From an uncultured Pelagibacteraceae bacterium (lineage in GTDB: Bacteria; Pseudomonadota; Alphaproteobacteria; Pelagibacterales; Pelagibacteraceae): DNA of 64,000 bases. Location of the stretch: positions 1-64,000 of the forward strand of contig CACIRJ010000003.1 in assembly GCA_902588975.1 (NCBI GenBank), written 5' to 3'. Under the pieces are notes generated by a model, which was given only the letters and a program-made list of their open reading frames with translations, was not told the origin of the DNA and made no database searches. Shown piece by piece: positions 1 through 7,067 of the stretch. Numbering within the stretch: position 1 is the stretch's first letter; every line of letters starts with the position of its first letter. The position numbers and the translations under genes were made by a program.

Positions 1-607
1 TTGGGGCAGCCCACTCAGAACTAACCATTACATTATGTCTTGGCTGGTACCAGAAGTCATAACTAAAAGGTATGTCTCCCATTGAATTTTCCCACCTACC
101 TACAATTTCAAAATCTTTATTTAAATGTAAATATCCTCCTGGCGCTTCTCCTCGAGCGTCTCCAAGAAAAGAAATGATAATTTCAGAACCTAAGCAATGA
201 ACTGTATGTGGTCCTGATAAATTAGTTTTTTTCTTTATTTCAGATCCATCTACTACTTTATGTATTTTTGGAGCTCTAGGATCGGATGCAGTATCAACAA
301 CATAAATATTATTTGATCTAACGCCTGGAACTAATAAATATTTTCTGCTCATTTTTGAGTCGCCATGACAAGAAGAACATGCATTCCATCCCATATGATG
401 CAATTCATCACCAATGCCTGGCATTTCAAGTCTATGAATTACTTTAGAATAAGTAGGACTTTGAGGATCAACATCGACTGTCGCTAAGTAGTCTGGTTTT
501 TGTATTCCTGTCCCTGTGTAAATAGCTATAGTATATAAAAGCTTTTCTTTTGCTGCTTTTATTGCTTCTGCAGGACTAGCATATCCAGGACCACAACATC
601 CATCCAT
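1..607 (-). CDS. mtoX: Methanethiol oxidase / selenium-binding protein (SELENBP1 family), 3' part missing
   Basis: The frame starts at ATG 607 (MDGCCGPGYASP...) and runs off the left edge, so 202 residues are visible; the family is usually about 430-470 aa. It is absent from the ORF track because it is truncated by the window. Hallmarks of the SBP56/SELENBP1/MtoX family are visible: CGPGYASPxEA at the N-terminus, PDYLATVDVDP, VIHRLEMP, DELHHMGWNACSSC with the CxxC pair at C77/C80, and YDFWYQPRHNVMVSSEWAAP. Characterised bacterial members oxidise methanethiol to formaldehyde, H2S and H2O2 and are usually periplasmic copper enzymes; no signal peptide is evident here, which leaves location open. 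A good Shine-Dalgarno (AAGGAG) precedes the start. It lies 60 bp downstream of the enoyl-CoA hydratase-like gene on the same strand and may be co-transcribed with the egt genes. The family call is firm; the substrate is inferred. Confidence 0.9.
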   Translation of the reverse strand, partial: MDGCCGPGYASPAEAIKAAKEKLLYTIAIYTGTGIQKPDYLATVDVDPQSPTYSKVIHRLEMPGIGDELHHMGWNACSSCHGDSKMSRKYLLVPGVRSNNIYVVDTASDPRAPKIHKVVDGSEIKKKTNLSGPHTVHCLGSEIIISFLGDARGEAPGGYLHLNKDFEIVGRWENSMGDIPFSYDFWYQPRHNVMVSSEWAAP

Positions 608-667
608 GATTGATTTTCTCCTTTAATTACAACTTAATCTTTTTTTTAAGTGACTTCAACTTAATGG

Positions 668-1441
668 TTATTTGTTTTTCCAACTTGGATTTCTTTTTTC
701 AATAAATGCACTTATACCCTCTTTGGCATCATAAGATGACATATTAAGTGTCATCATCTTACTTGTATAATCATAAGCTTTGTTAAGGGGCATTTCTAAT
801 TGTTTATAAAAACCTTTTTTACCTATTTTGATAGTTAAATTTGATTTTGAAGATATTTTTTTTGCAATATCTAAAACTTTTTTATTCAAAGTTTTTGGAC
901 TGTAATGATCATTAATTAATCCAATTTCCTTTGCATATTTTGCACTAATTGGATCACCGGTAAGTAGCATTTCCATCATTCTTTTTCTGCTAATTTTTCG
1001 GCTGACGGCTACCATTGGTGTACTACAAAATAATCCAATTTTCACTCCAGGTGTAGCAAATGTTGCTGAGTTTGTACTATATGCAAGATCACAACTGGCG
1101 GCTAATTGACATCCAGCTGCATAAGCAGCACCATGAACTTTTGCTATTACTGGTTTGTTCCCTTCTACTATTTGCATCATAAGTTTTGAACAAAGTTTAA
1201 ATAGTTTTAAATGATTAGATCTATTTTTTATACCTCTTACTTCTTTTAAATTATGACCTGCACTAAATCCTTTGCCGGCTCCTTCTAAAATAATAACTCT
1301 TGTATCTTTATCATTATTTAATTTTTTAAATGCTTTTAATAAAGATGAAAGAGTTTTGTAGGATAATGAATTATAAGTTTTTGGATCATTAATTAAAACT
1401 CTTTTAACGCCTGGTAATAATTTATTTATTTTTACAGTCAT
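668..1441 (-). CDS. Enoyl-CoA hydratase/isomerase family protein (ECHDC3-like)
   Basis: A 257-aa crotonase-fold protein. The oxyanion-hole segments GKGFSAGHNL and HGAAYAAGCQLAASCDLAYS are clear. Where true enoyl-CoA hydratases have PE(I/V) carrying a catalytic glutamate, this protein has ATPGVKIGLFCSTP, a signature I recognise from the ECHDC3 (enoyl-CoA hydratase domain-containing 3) branch. Classical hydratase activity is therefore doubtful and the reaction is unknown. It abuts the nucleotidylyltransferase gene (stop and start adjacent) as a late gene of the egtB-egtD operon. Family call is secure; function is not. Confidence 0.85.
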   Translation of the reverse strand: MTVKINKLLPGVKRVLINDPKTYNSLSYKTLSSLLKAFKKLNNDKDTRVIILEGAGKGFSAGHNLKEVRGIKNRSNHLKLFKLCSKLMMQIVEGNKPVIAKVHGAAYAAGCQLAASCDLAYSTNSATFATPGVKIGLFCSTPMVAVSRKISRKRMMEMLLTGDPISAKYAKEIGLINDHYSPKTLNKKVLDIAKKISSKSNLTIKIGKKGFYKQLEMPLNKAYDYTSKMMTLNMSSYDAKEGISAFIEKRNPSWKNK

Positions 1442-1816
1442 TTATTTTAATTTACCTTCTTCTCTCATCTTAGCTCTAATTTTAGTTGCTGAAATTTTTT
1501 GAATTTCTTCAGACAAAACTATTTCTTCAATTTTATATCCAACACCTCTTCCATAACAAATATTTGTAATATTGGGGACAAGCATAATTTTGAACCTGCC
1601 CTCAAACTCTGGATTAAGTTTTTCCTCAATATTTTTTTTTACAGTTTCAAAATCAAATGGGTTATCATCAACACCTTGTACATCTCTAATTTGAATACAT
1701 ACTTGTCCTGTTTTTTTTATAATTTCCTTAAATAGAGTATAGTGACCATCATGAAACGGTTGCCATCTTCCTAACATTTGGGCTGTTGGTTTTTTGTTAT
1801 CCCATTGATACGTCAT
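1442..1816 (-). CDS. Small nucleotidylyltransferase (HxGH cytidylyl/adenylyltransferase fold)
   Basis: A 124-aa protein carrying GRWQPFHDGH near residue 16, the (H/Q)xGH-type nucleotide-binding motif of the nucleotidyltransferase alpha/beta superfamily (glycerol-3-phosphate cytidylyltransferase, NMN adenylyltransferase and similar), and ISATKIRAKM near the C-terminus, matching the conserved ISxTxIR motif. Both active-site motifs are present although the protein is only about 120 aa. Its substrate cannot be read from sequence. The ORF start overlaps the upstream kinase gene by 20 nt; an internal Met at residue 14 (MLGRWQP) would remove the overlap but cut close to the motif. The kinase-transferase pairing suggests sequential phosphorylation and nucleotidylation of one small molecule, which is inference. 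Confidence 0.75.
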   Translation of the reverse strand: MTYQWDNKKPTAQMLGRWQPFHDGHYTLFKEIIKKTGQVCIQIRDVQGVDDNPFDFETVKKNIEEKLNPEFEGRFKIMLVPNITNICYGRGVGYKIEEIVLSEEIQKISATKIRAKMREEGKLK

Positions 1817-2222
1817 TTTTTATCTCCTTTAAAATCTTTGGTGCCCAAGACTTAGCATCTTGTGTGGTAACATGAAAATTATATTTTTCTGGTTTAACAA
1901 ACATTTTATTAGTGTCATCAAATCTACCTTCTTTTATTGTATCTACCCAAACTACATAATCTGCAGGAAATAAACTTCTTGCTTTTGGAGTTGGGCAAAT
2001 AAAATCTGCAATAACATAATTTCCTTCGTTTTTTAATTTTAATGCAAAGTCAGCCATTCTTTTTGCTTGTCTTGTTCTTCCCTCTTCTGAAAAATCCCAA
2101 TCGTTTGCAGCTTTTCTTACTTCATCTGCATTTAATCTTTTTGCATTCAATAAAGGAGCAAGTTCATCAGCTAATGTAGTTTTTCCTGCGCCTGGAAGTC
2201 CCATGATTAATATAATTTTCAT
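1797..2222 (-). CDS. Adenylylsulfate-kinase-like P-loop kinase
   Basis: A 141-aa protein with Walker A GLPGAGKTT at residues 8-16, followed by LNADEVRKAANDWDFSEEGR and VIADFICPTPKARSLF, which parallel the LDGDNVRxGLNxDLGFSxxDR and FISPxRxxR segments of APS kinase (CysC). It is shorter than typical CysC (about 200 aa) because the C-terminal part is reduced. No ATP sulfurylase or PAPS reductase is nearby, so it may phosphorylate something other than adenylylsulfate. It overlaps the nucleotidylyltransferase by 20 nt and follows the Rieske oxygenase by 15 nt, so it belongs to the egt operon. The kinase fold is sure; the substrate is open. Confidence 0.75.
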   Translation of the reverse strand: MKIILIMGLPGAGKTTLADELAPLLNAKRLNADEVRKAANDWDFSEEGRTRQAKRMADFALKLKNEGNYVIADFICPTPKARSLFPADYVVWVDTIKEGRFDDTNKMFVKPEKYNFHVTTQDAKSWAPKILKEIKNDVSMG

Positions 2223-2237
2223 TTTTAGGTTTTAACT

Positions 2238-3413
2238 TTAAATTAAATTACCAGCAACCCACTTATGAAAATGATGTGTTGGATTGTCCATCTTTGGAGA
2301 AAAATTACCTCCATTATAAGCTGGAGAGTTTCTACCTATTTGCATACTTTGAATTATATCTACATCTTCTTTTTGAATATCTTCCCATTGTTTGTGATTT
2401 TTTTGTCTTAGAGATTTATACTTTGTTGAATTTGCTGCTTCATCTCCAACATAATAAATTTCCATATGTTCTATTGTAAACTCATGATTGACTGGCTCTA
2501 ACCAATAAGCATAATAATGATCTTTGTGAATTCCTAACATTACATTTGGGAATAGCGCTACATACTCAGCTATATTTTCCTTATCTTTAGGCCAATTAGG
2601 AAAGCATGGGAACTTTTCATTTCCGTCAAAACTTGGATTATAAACAACTGTTCCTTGTCCGGCGAAACGATTTGGAAGACCTTGAATATGATAGTGATCT
2701 TCTAACTTTGAATAAGAGTTTAATCCTGGATGAACCCAAGGCAAATGATAGCTTTCACAATAATTTTCAATTGCAAATTTCCAATTACATTTTGCATCTA
2801 ATTTAAAATAACCATAATCATTTGCATGATGAATTAATTCTCTATCTTTTAAGGGCCAAAATTTTTCCCATCTTTGACTTAAAGGACTAATATAATTCTC
2901 AAATGAAATTTCATTGTTGTTAATATTAATCATAATTAGATCTAACCAAATATATGACCTTATCTCTTTTAAATTACTTTTTGATTTATCAAATTCAGGT
3001 GTTTGATTAATATTCATTCCTCCAATATGAGGTGTAGCAATTAATTTACCTTCTAAATCATAAGACCACGAATGATATGAGCACCTCATAACATTTCTAA
3101 TTTTGCCAGCTTCTTTAACTAATTTAACTCCTCTATGACTACAAATATTATGAAAAACTTTTATTTCTTTATTTTTTGTTCTAACAATAAGTAAGGGTAT
3201 TCCAAGTAAATCAATTGGTTTCACATCACCTTCATCTGGAATAGAACTTCCGACTCCAATGACGATCCACTTATCTTCAAATAATTTTTTTCTTTCAATT
3301 AAAGTATATTCTTTACTGATGTAACATTCATTTGGTAAACCATGTGCTTCACTGATTGGTTTAGATACAATATCTAACTTTTGTTTATCTATAATATTGT
3401 AAATTTCTGACAT
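2238..3413 (-). CDS. Rieske-type aromatic-ring-hydroxylating/betaine oxygenase alpha subunit
   Basis: A 391-aa oxygenase. The Rieske [2Fe-2S] ligands are visible as CSHRG and CSYHSW (CxH...CxxH) in the N-terminal third. The mononuclear iron site is seen as NWKFAIENYCESYHLPWVHP in the catalytic domain, including the bridging acidic residue and two histidines. Members with this architecture include glycine betaine (GbcA), stachydrine and carnitine monooxygenases as well as ring hydroxylases. No matching reductase (GbcB type) lies in the window, so an unlinked reductase must supply electrons. It sits 3 nt from the methyltransferase and downstream of egtD/egtB, so a betaine-like or ergothioneine-related substrate is a plausible inference only. 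Confidence 0.85.
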   Translation of the reverse strand: MSEIYNIIDKQKLDIVSKPISEAHGLPNECYISKEYTLIERKKLFEDKWIVIGVGSSIPDEGDVKPIDLLGIPLLIVRTKNKEIKVFHNICSHRGVKLVKEAGKIRNVMRCSYHSWSYDLEGKLIATPHIGGMNINQTPEFDKSKSNLKEIRSYIWLDLIMININNNEISFENYISPLSQRWEKFWPLKDRELIHHANDYGYFKLDAKCNWKFAIENYCESYHLPWVHPGLNSYSKLEDHYHIQGLPNRFAGQGTVVYNPSFDGNEKFPCFPNWPKDKENIAEYVALFPNVMLGIHKDHYYAYWLEPVNHEFTIEHMEIYYVGDEAANSTKYKSLRQKNHKQWEDIQKEDVDIIQSMQIGRNSPAYNGGNFSPKMDNPTHHFHKWVAGNLI

Positions 3414-3416
3414 GGT

Positions 3417-4046
3417 TTATTTTATCACTTGATATAACCCTAACCAAGCATTTACGTCTTTACTCGCAATGTAATCTGATTTAAAAAATTTTATTTCTTT
3501 CCATTTATTTTGCTCCTTAAGTTGTTCAATTTTTTTATCAAAACCATATTCTTCATGTATTCCCTCATTAATAGTAAAACAGATAAATCCATCATTCTTT
3601 GTAATCCTGATAAATTCCTCCAAAGCTGGTGGCTTTACATGTCCAAAAGTAAATGTGCCAACGCACATAACAGAGTCATATTCGTCATTTTTTTTATTAA
3701 TGGGTTTATTCAAGTCTACTTGTTCAAGCTCTTCATAAAGATCATTCGGTACCAATTCTAATAACTTTTTCGAAAGATCTGCCCCATGAAAATTTTTAAA
3801 ACCATATTTTTTTAATTCAACACCCACTAGTCCGGTACCACAACCAGCATCATAAATTTTTGCATCTTTATTTTTCTGAAATTCTGAAAATACTTTTGTT
3901 GTTTCTTTTGGTCCTGTGTAATTCCAATCGACCATATCCTTATCATATTTATTGCCATCTCCCCACTCATCGTAATATTTCATTACTTCATCTGTATCTT
4001 TTAACTTATAGATGGGAATTTTATTACCTACGTCTTTTTGCGCCAT
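3417..4046 (-). CDS. Class I SAM-dependent methyltransferase
   Basis: A 209-aa protein with motif I DAGCGTGLVG, a following acidic strand end (HGADLSKKLLELVP) and motif IV-like DSVMCVGTFTFGHVKPPAL, all typical of Rossmann-fold class I methyltransferases. The layout resembles the Williams-Beuren/small-molecule methyltransferase group rather than rRNA or protein methyltransferases. It lies between egtD (8 nt upstream) and the Rieske oxygenase (3 nt downstream) and is probably translated from the same message. Substrate unknown. Confidence 0.8.
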   Translation of the reverse strand: MAQKDVGNKIPIYKLKDTDEVMKYYDEWGDGNKYDKDMVDWNYTGPKETTKVFSEFQKNKDAKIYDAGCGTGLVGVELKKYGFKNFHGADLSKKLLELVPNDLYEELEQVDLNKPINKKNDEYDSVMCVGTFTFGHVKPPALEEFIRITKNDGFICFTINEGIHEEYGFDKKIEQLKEQNKWKEIKFFKSDYIASKDVNAWLGLYQVIK

Positions 4047-4054
4047 AATAAAAC

Positions 4055-5017
4055 TTACTTCACTTTTAATAAAAAAACTCCAAAATAATTTTTTTTATCT
4101 GAAAAATATTTTAAGAATTTAAAGCCAGATTTATTAACTAATTTAACAAAGTTATTTTTTGAATATTTATGAGAATTTTCAGTATGAATTGTTTCGTTTT
4201 TAGTAAATTTAATATTCTTTTTATTAATTTTTAAAGTGAAATTTTTTTTTGAAATAAGATGCATTTCAATTCTATTTTTTTTTAAATTATAGAATGCTTT
4301 ATGATCAAAATTTTTAGTTTGAAATTTTGAATTACAAATTTTGTTTACTACATCTAATATATTTTTATTAAATTTAGCTGTTACTCCCAATTTATCATTA
4401 TAAGCATTTTCAAGGGTCTTCTTATTTTTGATTAAATCTACCCCAATCACTAAATAAGAATTTTTACCTATGATTTTTGAAAAATTTTTTAATATTTTTT
4501 TTGCATTTTTAGGTAAATAATTTCCTATGGTCGATCCTGGAAAAAAACTGACTATTTTTTTTTTATTTTTTAAAATTTTATTTAATCTATTTGTCTGACT
4601 AAAGTCAGCACATATTGCTGTTACTTTTAAATCTGAGAATTTTTTTGCAATTATTGATGCATTTTCAAACAAATATTCCTTACTAATATCTATAGGTATA
4701 TATTCCTTGGGTTCGCTTAATGATTTAATAAATTTATTGATTTTTTTATTTGAACCACTGCCAAATTCTACAATTGTTGAATTAATTGGTAATTTCTTTC
4801 TTATCTCTTTTTGTAAGTTACCTAATATTTCTAACTCTTTATTTGTTGGATAATATTCTTTAAGATTTGTAATTTTATTAAATAACTTTGAACCTTTTTC
4901 ATCATAAAAATATTTAGGTAATAAATATTTTTGTTTTTTATTTAATAATCCTTGTAAGATTAATTTTTTATCATTTTGAATTTGATTGTTTATATTTATT
5001 AATTTTAAATTAGTCAC
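4055..5017 (-). CDS. egtD: L-histidine N-alpha-methyltransferase EgtD (ergothioneine biosynthesis)
   Basis: A 320-aa protein of the EgtD/DUF2260 family, which trimethylates histidine to hercynine with three SAM. Visible family features are QKYLLPKYFYDEKGSKLFNKIT near the N-terminus, the SAM site IVEFGSGSNKKINKF, YIPIDISKEYL, the CADFSQ loop and FFPGSTIGNYLP. Length matches the family. Its start codon overlaps the stop of egtB by one base, the usual egtB-egtD pairing. The protein is strongly lysine-rich, as expected for this genome. EgtC and EgtE homologues are not adjacent. Confidence 0.92.
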   Translation of the reverse strand: MTNLKLININNQIQNDKKLILQGLLNKKQKYLLPKYFYDEKGSKLFNKITNLKEYYPTNKELEILGNLQKEIRKKLPINSTIVEFGSGSNKKINKFIKSLSEPKEYIPIDISKEYLFENASIIAKKFSDLKVTAICADFSQTNRLNKILKNKKKIVSFFPGSTIGNYLPKNAKKILKNFSKIIGKNSYLVIGVDLIKNKKTLENAYNDKLGVTAKFNKNILDVVNKICNSKFQTKNFDHKAFYNLKKNRIEMHLISKKNFTLKINKKNIKFTKNETIHTENSHKYSKNNFVKLVNKSGFKFLKYFSDKKNYFGVFLLKVK

Positions 5018-6234
5018 TAGATGTCATCAGCTAGTCTGACACCGCAAAACTGCCAAGTATCACTTGGATAAAAGAAATTTCTATAAGATGCTCTAATATG
5101 ATTAATAGATGTAGAATGCGAGCCACCTTTTAAGACAAACTGATTACACATAAACTTGTTATTATATTCTCCTAGATTTCCTTCATATGGTTTATATTTT
5201 TTGTAAGGCGTGTAATTACTGCTTGTCCATACCCATAAATTTCCATAAACATCGTCTGCTTTTTCTTCAACTTCATGAAAAATTTTATTTTCTAAAAAAT
5301 TACCTTTTTTCTCAGATTGTTTTAAAAAATATTCTAGTTCAAACTCAGTTGGCAATCTTTTGTTTTTGTATCTTGCAAAAGCATCCGCTTCATAGAAACT
5401 TATATGAGAAACTGGCTTTTCATTATCAATTTTTTTTACACCGTTTAATGTAAAATAATTATTATTATCTATCCAATACATTGGTTTTTCTAATTTGTTA
5501 TTATTTACAAAATCCCATCCATCAGATAACCAATACTCATGTTTTTTATATCCTCCATCATTAATAAATTCTTTCCACTCTCCATTAGTAACAAATGAAT
5601 ATATTTTAAAAGGATCTAATTGTGTTTCTGAAACTGGTAATTCGTTATCGTAACAAAAAATATCCTCGTTGTTTCCATATTTAAATTTTTTAGTAGTATC
5701 TAATGTCAATTCATTTTCTTCTTTTGCAGTTGGTTTGTCGTCTTTAGAATTATAAGTCGGCATCAATGGATTGTTGTAAAAAATATTTTTAATATCCATT
5801 AACATTAATTCTTGATGCTGTTGTTCGTGATTTGAGCCTAGTTCAACTAAAAATGATGTTCTGTTATTTTTTGTTCTTTTTAAAAAATCAATAATATTTT
5901 CAGTTACATAATGTCTGTAATTAACTACATCTTTTAAGAGCGGTCTGTTTAGTGAACCTCTCTTATTTCTAGGATTGTACTCACCCACAGAATTATAATA
6001 AGAATTAAATATATAATTATAATCTTTGTTGAAAGGTTTGTAACCTTCATCCAATTCAGACAAGATGAATTTTTCAAAAAACCATGTGGTGTGACCAAGA
6101 TGCCACTTAAGTGGGCTAACATTTTTGCTGGGCTGTATGACCATATCCTCGGCCTCTAAGTTCTCGCACAGGGATAGAGTTTGTTGTCTTGTTTTGGAGA
6201 ATAATTCTGTAATTTGAGATAATTTATTTTCCAT
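5017..6234 (-). CDS. egtB: Hercynine sulfoxide synthase EgtB (DinB_2 + FGE-sulfatase domains)
   Basis: A 405-aa nonheme-iron enzyme that forms the C-S bond of ergothioneine from hercynine and a thiol (cysteine or gamma-glutamylcysteine) using O2. An N-terminal DinB_2 domain carries HLGHTTWFFE (H45/H48) and NHEQQHQELM (H136/H140), which supply the iron histidines; a C-terminal formylglycine-generating-enzyme-like domain (roughly 190-405) ends with SYRNFFYPSDTWQFCGVRLA. The absence of a fused C-terminal methyltransferase argues against OvoA. Without a nearby EgtC amidohydrolase, direct use of cysteine is possible, but this is inference. It is the first gene of the minus-strand operon; its upstream region (6235-6338) is shared divergently with the MetF-like gene and contains an AT-only 16-bp palindrome at 6239-6254. 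Confidence 0.92.
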   Translation of the reverse strand: MENKLSQITELFSKTRQQTLSLCENLEAEDMVIQPSKNVSPLKWHLGHTTWFFEKFILSELDEGYKPFNKDYNYIFNSYYNSVGEYNPRNKRGSLNRPLLKDVVNYRHYVTENIIDFLKRTKNNRTSFLVELGSNHEQQHQELMLMDIKNIFYNNPLMPTYNSKDDKPTAKEENELTLDTTKKFKYGNNEDIFCYDNELPVSETQLDPFKIYSFVTNGEWKEFINDGGYKKHEYWLSDGWDFVNNNKLEKPMYWIDNNNYFTLNGVKKIDNEKPVSHISFYEADAFARYKNKRLPTEFELEYFLKQSEKKGNFLENKIFHEVEEKADDVYGNLWVWTSSNYTPYKKYKPYEGNLGEYNNKFMCNQFVLKGGSHSTSINHIRASYRNFFYPSDTWQFCGVRLADDI

Positions 6235-6338
6235 AACTAAATTTAATTAAATTTTCAGATCATGACAATGGGTTACAATGTGTTCAGCTTTTTAATATTT
6301 TTATAGACACGGAATATAAAATAATTAAGAATTTACTT

Positions 6339-7067
6339 ATGAATTTTTCTTTAGAAATAGGTCCTAAAACTGATTTAAGCACCTTGCCAAAGGTAAAAGA
6401 TGTTTATGTTACAATGCTACCTGGAGGTGATTATAAAGAGACCGCTCAACAGTCTGGAGAGTTAGTTAAAGAGGGATTTAATCCAGTTCCTCACTTCCCA
6501 GCAAGGTCAATTAATGATGAAAATCAGCTGAAAGATTATGTTTCTAGATGTAAAGATTTAGGTGTTAAGCAGGTCTTGGTGATAGGTGGAAGTCGTGACC
6601 CGATCGGAAAATTTGATAGCTCATATCAAATGTTAGAGACAGGGTTTTTTGATGGTATCAAGATTGGAATTGCTGGACATCCAGAGGGGAGTCCTGATAT
6701 ATCCGACTCTGATTTAGAAAAAGCTATGATGGATAAAAAGCCTTATGCTGATTATATAGTTACACAGTGGCTAATGGATACTCAGCCTATTATAGATTTT
6801 ATCTCAAAACAAACAATACCAGTTCATGTTGGAATAACTGGGCCAATGAAAATATCTAGCTTAATTAAATTTGCTAATATTGTAGGGGCAAAAAATTCCA
6901 TTAACTTTCTTAAATCTAATTTTAGTAAGGCGTTAGATTTATTGAAACCTAAAGACCCTAATGATTTAATTGGGAAAGTTAAATCGCATACTGATTATTT
7001 CCACATTTATACATTCGGCGGCTTGAAGGAAACTAACAAGTGGTTGAAGGAGAATAACTATGTCTAA
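6339..7067 (+). CDS. Methylenetetrahydrofolate reductase (MetF)-like protein
   Basis: A 242-aa single-domain TIM-barrel protein of the MTHFR family. VYVTMLPGGDYKETAQQSGELVKEGFNP, VPHFPARSI, the VLVIGGSRDP segment and IAGHPEGSPD correspond to the conserved folate/FAD barrel strands of MetF. It is shorter than housekeeping MetF (about 290-300 aa). It overlaps the next gene (GcvT-like) by 8 nt, so the two are translationally coupled. Known MetF-like proteins paired with GcvT-like demethylases handle methyl-THF produced by demethylation, so it probably oxidises 5-methyl-THF to methylene-THF or acts as an accessory. The specific role is inferred. Confidence 0.8.
   Translation: MNFSLEIGPKTDLSTLPKVKDVYVTMLPGGDYKETAQQSGELVKEGFNPVPHFPARSINDENQLKDYVSRCKDLGVKQVLVIGGSRDPIGKFDSSYQMLETGFFDGIKIGIAGHPEGSPDISDSDLEKAMMDKKPYADYIVTQWLMDTQPIIDFISKQTIPVHVGITGPMKISSLIKFANIVGAKNSINFLKSNFSKALDLLKPKDPNDLIGKVKSHTDYFHIYTFGGLKETNKWLKENNYV

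Noticed and set aside
5017-6234. Calling the C-S enzyme ovoA
   Set aside because: There is no fused C-terminal methyltransferase, and a separate egtD is next door.
6239-6254. AAATTTAATTAAATTT palindrome upstream of egtB
   Set aside because: It is made only of A and T, so it is expected by chance in such AT-rich DNA; not listed as an operator.
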